Positions 44,479 to 55,875 are shown, counted from the stretch's first letter. The stretch is 64,000 nucleotides of DNA from Cherax quadricarinatus (GCF_038502225.1 NC_091352.1:21945216-22009215), one strand, 5' to 3'. Notes: a model not told the origin generated them from the letters alone. Translations and numbers: made by a program.

Positions 44479-44554
44479 GTATTTGGACACAGAGGGTATA
44501 TAAAGGCTCAGAGTGAGGTGCAATACTAGTGAGGTACCATTTCGATGTTCACTA

Positions 44555-44559
<5 letters not shown>

Positions 44560-44593
<34 letters not shown>

Positions 44594-44595
44594 AC
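44560..44595. repeat. (AGT)n microsatellite
   Basis: TAG/GTA trinucleotide repeats inside the foldback element, mirrored by an ACT run near 45018-45045. Confidence 0.85.
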
Positions 44596-45506
44596 AAAAG
44601 TTGTAGTAGTAATACAATATGGTAGAGCAATTAATTCGTACATGAGTAAAAGGATATAAAAGCTATTACTTGGGTAACATAAAAATAGGTTGGACAAATA
44701 TAGACTGGATAGAGAAGGCCTGTTTCAGTGTTCACTCTCTGTAATATGCTTTGTGTAGTATAACAGGAGAGACTATGTGATGGCAGGGTTTACTGTCTCC
44801 AGGAGGATTATCGCTAAGACTTCAGAGATGGTGAAGCTGCCGTTGTTTTGTTTAATTGTATTCGAAACAGCGATCAGTGCTGATTCGAGGCACTTGCGTC
44901 TGCGGAAATTAGTTTCTTTGATCACTAATTGGGCGTCCCTATATTTGTCCAACCTATTTTTATGTTACCCAAGTAATAGCTTTTATATCCTTTTACTCAT
45001 GTACGAATTAATTGCTCTACTACTACTACTACTACTACTACTACCCTCTGTATCCATATACTGTTTGTATCGACTTGACAAAGCTCCTGGAGAGTGAAAC
45101 GTTGCCACAATAAAATGTCACATTAGTTGCACTTGTGTCCTTTTACTTTACATATTGTCGGTAATTCTACCAACATTATTACCATCAGAGTTGGGCAAAG
45201 AGAGAGGCCAACCTCTTTGACCGAAGACACATCAAGGCTGTAATCCAGGAAATGGCATAGATTTGAATGATATAGAGCAAAGAGCTCTCCTCCTTCCCCG
45301 CAAAGAGAACAGTATAAGGGCCAGGGTCAGCAACAACAACCAGGTACAAGATTGAGCCTGGTTCGGCTCCTTACTATGGACCATGTCCGACAGGGGTCAT
45401 CACAAGTCGCTTTCACTGAGAGTCTGGGAGAGGGTAGTGATGAACACATCACTTCAGTAAGAACTACTATCATCTTTACTGTTAATATAATTATGACTAC
45501 CATAAA

Positions 45507-45790
45507 GGTAATAAATGGTATAAAATACCGACACAATGGAAATATAAACACAAATGCAGTATAATGTGATCCTTTATTGACAACGTTTCACCCACATAGT
45601 GGGCTTTCTCAAGTCACACACGGATCTACCTGGGGTTGGAAGGTACGAGAGTACCTCAACATTCTGACTATAAATACTCTCGTACCTTCCAACCCCAGGT
45701 AGATCCGTGTGTGACTTGAGAAAGCCCACTGTGTGGGTGAAACGTTGTCAATAAAGGATCACATTATACTGCATTTGTGTTTATATTACC
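45507..45790. mobile_element. Foldback element with 14-bp target duplication
   Basis: A 284-bp insertion flanked by identical ATGACTACCATAAA at 45493-45506 and 45791-45804; arm 1 has a single copy of this 14-mer at 25644-25657 with no insertion. Left and right halves are inverse complements (GATCCTTTATTGACAACGTTTCACCCAC and inverse separated by an ~50-bp centre). Each end has CCCAC-T(A/G)T-GTGGG, GAAACGTTGTC and AATAAAGG. The first core element reads CTTGAGA rather than CTGATGA. Confidence 0.9.
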
Positions 45791-46216
45791 ATGACTACCA
45801 TAAACATATTTGATAAAATTAATGATGATTTTCTTATTACGCAAATATAAAAATAAAAAATATAACTAATCACTAATTTAGCAACACATCCATTAATAAC
45901 TATCTTAGCAAAGGACACCATACTCTGTCACCATCCTTCTCTTAGTCTACCATATTCAGTCACCATACTTCTCTTAGTCTACCATACTCTGTCACCATCC
46001 TTCTCTAAGTCTACCATTCACTTCCTTTATTTTTTTTCCAGTCTTGTTGTTATTGGTATTGTCTTTTATTGGCTATACTTCTCTCACTCACTGTTTCAAT
46101 AAAATAAATAATATAAAATAAAAAATAAATAAATTTCCTTCTTTAACATAAAATTTTCTATATTTTACTCACCATTTTAAAAGATTTTTCCTTTTAGATC
46201 ATGAACTTTCGTAAAT

Positions 46217-47203
46217 TCACTCCTGTACATACTTCCTGAGAGGGTACCGAGGCCTTAAATTGTGATCAATTTGATGCATTTGCAAATCACGGGTCCCAAA
46301 TTTAGAGAACTTTCGCTGACGCATGTTATACCGTTCGGGTGCTTGATTGACTTTGCGTGTTTTAATGCGGTTTGGAATGGAAGTGTAGCTACCTCTACAT
46401 TTTTTAGCAACTTCGGTTGTGGGACTACGTTTGCGTTTCTTTACGAAGTCAGGTGTGGAACGGTGTATACACTTTGGGGTCTTCAGCTTCTTGTCTGGGT
46501 CGGCATCGTTCATATCACTCTGTGGTGATGTAGTATAATCTTCGATTACTTTTATCATAAAGTTTAGTGTTGGGCGTCTGCGTGGGTTGGCATTCATGGC
46601 TTGCTTGAAAAGTTTATCTAATATTTTATAACGCTGAGGTCTGGTTTCCAGGATGCCTTTCATTAAATATCCATAAGAAAATACATCTGAAGCATAGGTA
46701 CTTGGCTGCTGGTCGAGGACTTCCGGGGCGTACCATGGGTGGGTTTCTGGATTCCCGATCAAATATATTGTTTTTCCAGAGAGACAAGTCAAACCGTAAT
46801 CAATGATGCTCACCTCTGGTGCTTCTGGTGATCCTTCCACCATCACGTTGTCGTCCTTGAGGTCACTGTGTACGTAACCTGCAGTGTGAATTTCTCGCAA
46901 TTTATACCCAATTTCAAGACCTACGCGAAGAAGGTCAAAGGAGTCGTCCGCCATAATATCACAGAGGCGGCGACTGCCTTTGTAAGAGACGAGCAGAACT
47001 GGAGGCACAGTCTTCATACCATACAGTATGGGAGCTCCACCAGCTCCTTGTAAGGCCTTAAGAATCACAGCTTCTTTCCTAAAACAATTTTTGTAGGTTT
47101 TAGATTTTGCTTTCTTCAAAGCAGCTGGTTTTCCATTCCAGTTCACTAGAGCAACTTGCCCATAACTTCCACACCCTAGCAACTTTTCCTTTTCTCGCCA
47201 CAT
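46217..47203 (-). CDS. Intronless protein kinase (copy 2)
   Basis: A 328-residue frame on minus with the same kinase architecture as copy 1: GCGSYG loop, Lys30, Glu44, HSDLKDDN, DYG and APE. Within the kinase domain I see only four replacements versus copy 1 (Thr88Ser, Cys158Tyr which restores WYAPE, a Leu/Phe and a Gly/Glu near 220). From about residue 245 the tails diverge sharply: TPDFVKKRKRSPTTEVAKKC, then SYTSIPNRIKTRKVNQAPER and HNLRPRYPLRKY. About 150 bases of upstream sequence, including the nine-codon upstream frame, are also near identical. Both copies open and complete suggests retained function. Substrate and pathway unknown. Confidence 0.9.
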   Translation of the reverse strand: MWREKEKLLGCGSYGQVALVNWNGKPAALKKAKSKTYKNCFRKEAVILKALQGAGGAPILYGMKTVPPVLLVSYKGSRRLCDIMADDSFDLLRVGLEIGYKLREIHTAGYVHSDLKDDNVMVEGSPEAPEVSIIDYGLTCLSGKTIYLIGNPETHPWYAPEVLDQQPSTYASDVFSYGYLMKGILETRPQRYKILDKLFKQAMNANPRRRPTLNFMIKVIEDYTTSPQSDMNDADPDKKLKTPKCIHRSTPDFVKKRKRSPTTEVAKKCRGSYTSIPNRIKTRKVNQAPERYNMRQRKFSKFGTRDLQMHQIDHNLRPRYPLRKYVQE

Positions 47204-47206
47204 TTG

Positions 47207-47236
47207 CTAAACAATTTTTGATCCCAAAACATCCAT
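47207..47236 (-). promoter_or_regulatory. Nine-codon upstream frame before kinase copy 2
   Basis: Same MDVLGSKIV-stop, in frame and ending three bases before the kinase ATG, as in arm 1. Confidence 0.4.
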
Positions 47237-47503
47237 GATGGCTACTGTGATATCTAACTTTTGTAAAGAAAAGATAAGTTTGATATTATCACTCATAAAT
47301 ATATAATCTAACAAATTCACTAACTTTACATGCTTTAGCAATATCACATAATATAGTGAACTTCGAATTTTTTATCTTACGATTAGATATTTGTAGTTTG
47401 ATAAGAGGAGTGATCTTTGTTGATTATATTAGACAAATGTTAAGACACAAGTCATAGTGTAGTGAAGAAAATCATGAGAAAATCTGTTTGGGACTAATAC
47501 AGT

Positions 47504-48360
47504 GAAGATAATGTGGATAGTGATGATTATTGTAGTGAAGATAATGATTATAGTGTTGATTGTTTTAGTGAAGATGAGGATAGTGATGATTGTTGTAGTG
47601 AAGATAATGAGGAGAGTGATGATTATTGTAGTGAAGATAATGATTATAGTGTTGATTGTTTTAGTGAAGATGAAGATAGTGATGATTGTTGTAGTGAAGA
47701 TAATGAGGAGAGTGATGATTATTGTAGTGAAGATAATGAGTAGAGTGATGATTATTGTAGTGAAGATAATGATTGTAGTGTTGATTGTTTTAGTGAAGAT
47801 GAAGATAGTGATGATTGTTGTAGTGAAGATAATGAGGATAGTGATGATGTAGTGAAGATAATGAAGATTGTGTTGATTATTGTACCGAAGATGAGGATAG
47901 TGTTGATTATAGTGAAGATAATGAGATAGTGATGATTATTGTAGTGAAGATGATTCGGATAGTGTTGATTATTATAGTGAAGATGAGGATAGTGATGATT
48001 GTTGTAGTGAAGATAATGAAGATTGTGTTGATTATTGTACCGAAGATGAGGATAGTGTTGATTATTGTAGTGAAGATAATGAGGATAGTGATGATTGTTG
48101 TAGTGAAGATGATTCGGAGAGTGCTGATTACTGTAGTGAAGATAATGAAGATAGTGTTGATTATAGTGAAGATGAGGATAGTGATGATTGTTGTAGTGAA
48201 GATGATTCGGAGAGTGCTGATTACTGTAGTGAAGATAATGAGGATAGTATTGATTATTTTAGTGAAGATGATGAGGATAGTGATGATTATTATTGCGAAG
48301 ATAATGAGGATAGTGTTAATTATTTTTGTGAAGATGATGAGGATAATGCTGATTATTGAA
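47504..48360. repeat. 33-bp tandem repeats of arm 2
   Basis: Inverse complement of the arm-1 33/99-bp array, with a ~66/132-bp higher-order pattern near 47560-47850. Confidence 0.9.
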
Positions 48361-49640
48361 ACGATGCAGTTCATTAGTAATGATTAGAATACTGATGATT
48401 GTGGTAGTGATGATTACAGCAGTGATGATTACAATAGTAATGATTACAGTAGTGATGATTTCAGTAACGATGATTATGATAGTCGTGATTACAATAGTGA
48501 TGATTACAGTAGTGGCGATTTCAGAAGTGATGATTGTGTTAGTGGTGTTTACAATAGTGATGATTTCAGTAGTGATGATTATGGTAGTGATGATTATGGT
48601 AGTGATGATTACAATAGTAACGATTATTGTAGTGATGATTACAGTAGTCATGTATATGGCTGTCATGATTATGGTAGTGATGATTATGGTGTTGATTATG
48701 TACTCATGATTATGGTAGTGATGATTGTAGTAGTGATGATTATGGTAATGATGATTATGGTAATGATGATTACACTAGTGATGATTACAGTAGTCATGAT
48801 TATGGTAGTGATGATTATACTAGTCATGAATATGGTAGTAATGATTACGGTAGTGATTATTATAGAAGTCATGATTAAGATAGCGATGATTGCATTAGTG
48901 ATGATTATGGCAGTGATGATTCCAGACGTGATGATTATGGTACTCATGATTATGGTAAACATGATTGTTGTAGTAATAGATTACGGTAGTGATGAGTGTC
49001 ATAGTGATTACAGTAGTGATGATTATAGTTTTGATGTTTTCAGTAGAGATGTTTATGGTAGCGATGATTATGGTAATGATGAATATGATAGTGATTATTA
49101 TAATAGTGTTGATTGTGGTAGTGATTATTATAGTAGTGATGATTATGATAGTGATGATTACAATAGTGATGATTACAGTAGTTATTCCAGTAATGATGAG
49201 TATAATAGTGATTGAAGTAGTAATGATAACAATAGTAATGTTTATAGCAGTGATGATTACAGTAGTGTTGATTGTGGTAGTGATTATTATAGCAGTGATG
49301 ATTACAGTAGTGTTGATTGTGGTAGTGATTATTATAATAGTGATGATTACAGTAGTGTTGATTGTGGTAGTGATTATTATAGTAGTGATGATTACAGTAG
49401 TGTTGATTGTGGTAGTGATTATTATAGTAGTGATGATTACAGTAGTGTTGATTGTGGTAGTGATTATTATAATAGTGATGATTACAGTAGTGTTGATTGC
49501 AGTAGTTATTACAGTAATGATGATTTTAGTAGTGATGATTGCAAAGTGATTAAGGGTTTTGATGATTATACTAGACGTAATTATTGATTATAGATTATGG
49601 TAGTGATTATTACAGTAGTAATGATTGCAGTAATAATTAT
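48360..49640. repeat. 15-bp tandem repeats of arm 2
   Basis: GATGATTACAGTAGT-type units. Near 49250-49500 a 60-bp higher-order block is repeated about four times. Confidence 0.9.
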
Positions 49641-49739
49641 GGAAATGATCATTATAGTTAAGATTACGTATTGATGATTAGTGTCGTGATAATTAAATGA
49701 ACATGAGTGATTAGTGATTATGGTAGAGATGATCACCAG

Positions 49740-50345
49740 TGATGATCTTGCTACTGATTACAGTAGTAGTAGTGAAGAATATGGTAATGGTAGTGATGTT
49801 TGACTGATCATGGTAGTGGTGCTTATAGTGATCATGGTTTTGATATTCACATTCATCATGGTACTAGTGTTTAAATTGATCACTGTAGTGATATTCACAT
49901 TGATCATGGTAGTGATGTTCACATTCATCATGGTAGTATTAGTCACATTGATCATGGTAGTGATGTTTATATTGATCACGGTAGTGATTTTCACATTGAT
50001 CATGGTAGCGATCTTTACATTGATAATGATAGTGACGTTCACACTGATAATGGTAATAACGTTCACTCTGTACATGGTCGTTATATTCACATTGTTATGG
50101 GAGTGAGGTTTATATTGATCATGGTAATGGTGTTTATAGTGATCGTGGTAGTTTTATTCACATTAATCACGGTACTGATATTTGAATTGATCACTGTAGT
50201 GATATTTACATTGACCATGGTAGTGATGCTCACATTGATCATGGTAGTAATAGTCACATTGTTCATTGTAGTGATGTTCGCATTGATAATGGTAGTGATA
50301 TTTACATTGATCATGGTAGTCATGTTCATACTGAACATAATAATG
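49740..50345. repeat. 24-bp tandem repeats of arm 2
   Basis: ATTGATCATGGTAGTGAT-type units, inverse of 16735-17905 and about half as long. Confidence 0.9.
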
Positions 50346-50407
50346 ACATAATATCTTTATTTACTATGAGTACATAAGTCCCTTGTTATGCTGAACTTTT
50401 CGGGCAA

Positions 50408-50600
50408 ATTAGGTCAATTTTGTCCCAGGATGCGACCCACACCAATCGACTAACACCCAGGTACCCATTTTACTGATGTGTGAACAGAGACAACCGGTGT
50501 AAGGAAACATGTCCGAAGTTTCCACCCCTTCGCCGGGAATCGAACCCGGACCCTCACCGTGTGAATCGAGAGCTTTTGCCACCAGGCCAAGGGACCAGGT
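50408..50600 (-). mobile_element. tRNA-derived SINE
   Basis: Minus strand: CCTTGGCCTGGTGGCAAAAG (A-box region), GGGTTCGATTCCCGGCG (B box) and GGGTGTTAGTCGATTGGTG. Same family as 6608-6845 but with a different tail. It lies inside the outer tandem-repeat zone of arm 2 and has no counterpart in arm 1. Repeat units resume after it. Confidence 0.8.
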
Positions 50601-50844
50601 AGTGATGTTTAGGTTGATAATGGTAGTGATATTCACATTGCTCATGGTAGTGATGTTTACATTGATCATTGCAGCCATTTTTTCTATCCATTCATAGCGC
50701 ACTATCCACAACTATGCCACTATCGACCACTATGCTACTATCAACTATTGCACTATTCCTATACCCCCTTCTATGCAATGACTCTCTACTATGACTCTGT
50801 CTCTATCTACTTCGATAGCAAAGGAACTGAATCTGATGACATTA

Positions 50845-51840
50845 GAGGAAACCTGAACAAGAGAAAACATGATAGCAAACAAAATTCTTGAGTAGATAGG
50901 GATAGACTGAGAGGCGAGAACGTGGTACATGAGGGCATAGCTGGAAGTTGAAACCCCAGATAAGTTATAGGGATGTCAGGAAGTAGTTCTTCAGTCTCTG
51001 GGTGACTAGGAAGTGGAATAATCTTGAGGAAGATGTGGAGGAAGCAGGCCCCATACATAGTTTACGAGCAGGTACTACAGTGACCACAAGGCTTGGGAGG
51101 AACACATCTAACAAACAGGAAGATGAGAGGTCTGACCACATACAGGTATGTACGGTACACAACGTCATTTATTATTCAGAAAACTGTTGTCTATCGATCA
51201 TTAACATTTCCTGAATCCCACACAGCAGCGCTCATCTCCGAGATTTTTCAGGAAGTAATGAAAGGATTCACCACACCAGCTTCTAAAATTTATTTCATAG
51301 CAGGAGATGATAGTGTCAATGTTTTCAAATGAATTACAGGGACAGGATACAACAGTTTGCCATGTTTTCTATCTTCACTTAGACTGGTTTTCCATGAATT
51401 GTATTCTGAAGCAGAGAGTAATATAAGACATGACTGTGAGCCACTTCAGACACTCTTCCAGCCTGCGGTAAGAACAAAATGAGCTACCAAAACACACTCA
51501 TTCTGAATGTGCCTAACCACTGGAATATAACTTAATGCTAGATCGCAGATGTGACAAAAAATTCAAAAATATATTTTAGATAACACTCGCCTACAATCAT
51601 TGGATTGAAGTAAATAGAAGTATATTGCCACGTTCTTTTTTTTTAATATATTCCACAAAGCAACTATATGACTTAATGCAAGAAACTGTTTTGTCGCAGA
51701 AATACTGCCTTAAGAACAAAATTTGAAACACTTCACCAACAAAGCTTTGAAAGATTCAAGATTTTCACGCTAGGATAACACACCATCAGCTTCCAAAATG
51801 TCACTGTTAACTAGGTACGAGTTACACCACTGACTACAAC
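50845..51840 (+). repeat. Old direct duplication, copy A2 (partner 6300-7950)
   Basis: Same order of blocks as A1, but with a single GAATGTGCCTAACC at 51497-51510 where A1 has 18 units, and one GTTAACTAGGTACGAG...ACAACTC unit at about 51801-51842 where A1 has 15. Confidence 0.85.
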
Positions 51841-51894
51841 TCGATACTCAGCAGATGTAATACTTAGACAAATGTAATACTTATCTACAAAGCA

Positions 51895-52347
51895 ATAGGC
51901 AGGTTCTAGCTTCAAATTATATGCCAGTTAGCCTACCCTCCATTGTGGGAAAATTGTTGGACCCAATAATTCTCTAGAGAACGCGAAGCCACCTTGGAAG
52001 ATATAAATTGGTCAGTAAATCTCGGCACAGTTTTACAACTAGGGCGGTCTTGCCATTAACTTTTTTCGTTAAGGTATTTGATGAGGTAGATCATGGAAAT
52101 AGATTTCATTTTGTGAATATGGAGTTCAGTAAGGCTTTGATAAGAGTTCCACACAGGAGATTGTCAAGGAAGACGTAAGAGGAGGGGATTACTGTCTTTG
52201 TCGAGGCGTGGTTAACAGACAGGTAACAGAGAGTTTGCATAAATGGGGAGAAATCAGAGTGGGGACGAGTCACAAGCGGTGTTCCACAGGGGGTCAGTGT
52301 TGGGCCCTTTGTTATTCACAACATACATAAACGACATAGATGAGGGA
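51895..52347 (+). pseudogene. LINE reverse-transcriptase fragment, frameshifted
   Basis: Pieces match the LINE at 30.3-31.9 kb: SSNYMPVSLPSIVGKLLDPI, MEFSKAL (catalytic region damaged), RVCINGEKSEWG and SGVPQG(G)SVLGPL. Several frameshifts. Confidence 0.75.
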
Positions 52348-52361
52348 AATTTTAATTGTTT

Positions 52362-53130
52362 TTCTATGTACCGACAGAGAGAGTCAGATTTTTTTCTATG
52401 TACATAGTTTTCTTGAAGCAACTGAGAATGTTTCACTTGATTGGGGTTAAACATTCAAAGTCGATGTATTTTCCTAAAAGAAACTGGGTTGAGTAACTGC
52501 AATATCAGGGAAACATACTTCTTCTCCAAGGAGAGAAAAGGACATTCTTATATATGTATTTTTTAATGTTAATTATTCTTCATCAAGTTAGGCTTGATTT
52601 AATTAGCGTAGGACAACCTGTAATTCCATACATTTTTGCCCTCGCGTAACGAAATTAAAAAATAATTGATGAGATTTCGAGATTGTATTTCTAAAACAAT
52701 TAAACAGTGTCATTTGATGCATTTTCACTTTTCTGTGATTGGGTTATCTAATAGAGTCATCAACTTATGTTTGCCCCAGCACAGTTCCTCCGGTGATCAT
52801 AGGTGAAACCAAAAGAACAGAAATTATTAAGATTACGCCTGTCTAATTTTTCTGTAGTTTTGCGCTAAAACTTTAAAATTTGTGTGGAAGCAATGTGCTG
52901 TTGAGTGTGATCTGAAGGACGTAAAGCCGGAAAAGCAAGTCTGAATGAAATGGTACTTGCATGATAATAGGAGTTTAAAGAGAGAGAATTAGCACTTCTG
53001 AGGGAGATTAACTTTGAATTGGCATCTGTGAGATGCGCGGCCATCCACTGCTTCCCCAAGGAGGTGTGATTCAAGAGTTTGTTTTCCCTCAAAAGTCAGT
53101 CTAGAACATGGTTGTACATGCTGCTCATCT
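52362..53130 (+). repeat. Old direct duplication, copy B2 (partner 41625-42475)
   Basis: Diverged copy with the same order of blocks as B1; no coding content recognised. Confidence 0.75.
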
Positions 53131-53204
53131 ACCAGAGGGAGACATGTGATAAATGGTTTAAAACCGACAAGCTGAAGATTGAGACACTTACGCAACATAT
53201 GGGA

Positions 53205-53262
53205 ATCTTTATTGAAGAAACGTTTCGTCACACAGTGGCTTCATCAGTCCAACACAAATCAG
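53205..53262 (-). ncRNA. Hammerhead-ribozyme-like motif
   Basis: Minus strand: CTGATGA (53247-53241), stem II GCCAC-TGT-GTGAC with the last pair weakened, GAAA from 53226, then CGTTTCTTC and AATAAAG. Complete core. Confidence 0.6.
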
Positions 53263-53617
53263 AAGGGTGTCAGGAGAGGGGGAGTTCGAGGTAATCAGTC
53301 CCTCAGCCTGGAGTCGATGTGTTTAGTCCATCAATCTTGTAGAAAGTATGGCATAGGGCCGTAGAAGTGGCTTGTATACTGTAGTCAGGTGAGGCGAAGC
53401 AGGAGGAGGCGGGGTCATAGTGGTACCATCCACTAGTCGAAGTCGGTCATCGTCCAAAGGTTGGACAAGGTTGAAAAATTCTTTGTATCAAGATCCCATG
53501 ATGTTGCAGTGTCTGACAGATGTGATAAATGGTTTAAAACCGACAATTTGAAGACTGAGACACTTATGCAATACATGGGAATCTTTATTGAAGAAACGTT
53601 TCGCCATACAGTGGCTG

Positions 53618-53675
53618 CTTTGTAATGGACTGACGAAACGCTTCCACTGTGTGGCGAAACATTTCATCAATAAAG
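53618..53675 (+). ncRNA. Hammerhead-ribozyme-like motif
   Basis: Plus strand: CTGACGA at 53630-53636 (allowed core, seventh position variable), stem II CCAC-TGT-GTGG, GAAA at 53656-53659, then CATTTCATC and AATAAAG. Confidence 0.6.
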
Positions 53676-53879
53676 ATGCCAATATATTGCATATGTGTCT
53701 CAATTAGAGGGAGACATATTGAGTTTTTGTTGGGGGAACAGGGTATTTGTGGTTATTGGGCTGGGAGGGGGAGGGCGGAAGGAGGCAGAGTCACCTAATA
53801 TACATTACCTTCAACAGACAAATCTACGACCATCCCTGCAACTGCTTTCCACTACCAGCACCATTGTCCCTCGCGACCA

Positions 53880-53952
53880 ACACCACCACCCCCCAGGCGC
53901 TGTATAATCATCCGGGTTTAGCGCTTCCCCCTTGATTATAATAATAATAATA
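53880..53952. mobile_element. Short SINE-like tail with (AAT)n
   Basis: GGCGCTGTATAATCATCCGG, then GGTTTAGCGCTTCCCCCTTG and a TAA/AAT run: the layout of a SINE tail, but no promoter boxes seen. Confidence 0.4.
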
Positions 53953-54477
53953 TGGGAAGAGTTTGGTAGAGACAAAGAGTGTTTGGTGGACATTGATGGA
54001 GTGTTTGCGATGGGCAGGGTATCCTGGATAGAAGTAAACAATGTCAGTCTTCTAATGGAGAGAAGATCAGATGAAGAGAGTCCGGTGTTAGAGAATTTGG
54101 GACATAATGGGAAAGAGATAGTAGAGAATTACCAGTTACACATTTATATATTACTATTAGTAACACCGCTATTGTTTTTAATTAAGATTAAATCTTGTTG
54201 GCTCGGGCTCAAGAAATCATATATAAGTATAAAATATGTTTAAGATCTCGTAATTGATTTTTATATAAGAAAATATGGGAGGAAGAGTGTTAACGGAGCA
54301 TTAAAGAACGATGACTGGAGGAGCCGGGTTTAATGCGAGGAAAGGGATGGAGATGGCGGAGGGTAAAACGAAAAAAAAATTATACCTACACGTTTATAGA
54401 AGTAATTTATGTGATCATAATCTATAAGTGCACCTGGTTCACACAGAATATACCATTTTCTTAAGAATGTAAAGTCA
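53953..54477. other. No recognisable feature
   Basis: AT-rich; open frames are short and have no recognised domain. Confidence 0.4.
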
Positions 54478-54830
54478 GTAATGACTGAGACACTTAAGCA
54501 ACATATGGAAATCTTTATTGAAGAAACGTTTCGCCACACAGTGGCTTCATCAGTCCATACAAAGGAGAATGGTGAAGAACAGGAGGAGTTTGAGGTAATC
54601 AGTCCCTAAGCCTTGAGTCGATGTAATCAGTCCTTCAATCTTGTAAGGAATACAGCATATGTGCGGAGTGACTTGTATACTATAAACAGGTGAGTTGAAG
54701 CAGTCGTAGGTGGTATAACACTTGAGAAATCCCAATGCGGAAGTAGGTCTTCGTCCAAAGGTTGGACAAGTATTGAAGAATTCCTTTTATCAATATCCCA
54801 TCAAGAAATCATGGGATCTTGACACAAATG
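54478..54830. mobile_element. Half of a ribozyme-bearing foldback element
   Basis: Left end as in 53140 plus about 300 bases of the same interior including GTCCAAAGGTTGGAC; the right inverted end is missing. Confidence 0.7.
54508..54568 (-). ncRNA. Hammerhead-ribozyme-like motif
   Basis: Minus strand: CTGATGA (54553-54547), stem II GCCAC-TGT-GTGGC, GAAA from 54532, CGTTTCTTC, AATAAAG. Complete core and perfect stem II. Confidence 0.65.
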
Positions 54831-55340
54831 TAAAAAAAAAAAATAAAAACTTCATTCAGTCAGCCATTTCACCACAGCCGCGGGACTACGAGTCCACTGG
54901 CTGTCCATCTTTTCTGGACAACGAGTCAGTCTGCTATTAACCTCACAAAACATGCTACACTATACAGAGGACCGCTCAGCCTCTCTGGGCTTACACATCG
55001 CCTAGGGGGATGAGATCAGCTAAAGTCTCCCCTAGGAAAGTGGTAGCTTGTGGAGTATGCACTTACTCCCCGGCGTCCGTCATTATCGATCCCTCAGGTA
55101 CTGGAGGTGAGCCACTCTTGTAAAATCCGAAATCCCAATTTTCTCCCGGCTCTTTCTGGACATCACCGGTGTAACTCTTCAATATTTTTCCAGATTTCGT
55201 TCGTCGTATCTAATTCTTATTCCTTTGATTTAGCTCACTTAAAATAGAACCAGGTCGATCACTGAGCTGAAGATCACTAGAGTAAAGAGGATGCAGATCA
55301 TTTTCCTCATTTTTTTCTGAGAATTGATTCAACGGGTCTG
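54831..55340. other. No recognisable feature
   Basis: Possibly the downstream part of the coiled-coil pseudogene's source element; no domain recognised. Confidence 0.3.
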
Positions 55341-55350
55341 TACCTCAGTC

Positions 55351-55875
55351 TCATCCATCAGCCTCCCAGGCTAAAGCGGCCTCTCGAGATCGGTTCTCGG
55401 CCTCTTCAGCTCTTGTTTCAGCTTTAATCCGAGTCAAGACCTTGATCTCGCAGGCTTGGGCAGCCTCACGAGACCGCATGTCGGCTTCGTTCCCGAACCT
55501 CTGTCTCCCAGGTCCGGTTCTCGTTCTCATAGGCGCGATTCTCGGTCTCCAGAGCCTTGGTCTCGGCCTCGTCAGTGCTAGACTCAGCTTCAACCCTTGC
55601 CAAGACCTGAGCTTCTTTTTCCTGAACCTCAGCCTTCAAGACTAGGGAGACCTATCGAGACCTATCGTGTTCGGCTTTCGCACTTTGGTGACTTGGCTTC
55701 AGCAGCACAAACCTGTTTCTCGGCCTCTCGAGCCCCGATCTCAGCTTCAAGGGCCCGTGTCTCCCATACTCGAGCAAACTCTTCAGATCGCGCCTCAGAC
55801 TCCTGCATCCAAGCCTCGCCTTCCTCACCCTCAGGCCCCCTCGTTCCGTGGCCGGATTTTGGCCTGTTCATCTAA
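55351..55875 (-). pseudogene. Glu/Ala/Arg-rich coiled-coil protein, frameshifted
   Basis: On minus from 55871: MNRPKSGHGTRGPEG, then EARSEEFARVWETRALEAEI and GAREAEKQVCAAEAKS. After a frame change near 55660 it continues LKAEVQEKEAQVLARVEAES, ETENRAYENENRTWETEV, and after another near 55495 ADMRSREAAQACEIKVLTRI and REAALAWEADG (stop 55351). Recurrent REAE/ETEN heptads indicate a long coiled coil of at least 170 residues. GC-rich and codon-like compared with its surroundings. Such N-terminal coiled coils occur in gag-like proteins of retroelements, but nothing else of a retroelement is seen, so origin is open. Confidence 0.5.

Larger units (their letters stand above)
44256..45182. mobile_element. 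Foldback element with 11-bp target duplication
   Basis: A 927-bp insertion flanked by CATCAGAGTTG at 44245-44255 and 45183-45193, which is single-copy in arm 1 (25958-25968). Terminal parts (44258-44340 and 45047-45155) are inverse complements and each carries a GAAACGTT...AATAAAA cassette facing outward. A second nested inverted pair is 44590-44705/44936-45045. Another foldback remnant is inserted at 44370-44478. No protein frame. The ribozyme core here is degenerate. Confidence 0.85.
43268..50345 (-). repeat. Inverted duplication, arm 2
   Basis: Mirror image of arm 1 (16735-26925). It lacks the RTE and CR1 insertions of arm 1 but carries two foldback insertions (44256-45182 and 45507-45790). 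Tandem-repeat sections have different lengths from arm 1. Confidence 0.9.
53140..53705. mobile_element. Ribozyme-bearing foldback elements (compound)
   Basis: Begins AAAACCGACAAGCTGAAGAT...GAGACACTTACGCAAC and ends with the inverse at 53705. A second start-like end lies at 53527-53610, so two partial copies are joined. The interior includes GTCCAAAGGTTGGAC hairpins shared with 54.48-54.83 kb. Confidence 0.75.

Noticed and set aside
44298..44516. Short frames across the 44.3-44.5 kb palindrome
   Set aside because: Open on both strands with nearly the same translation because the DNA is palindromic; not coding.
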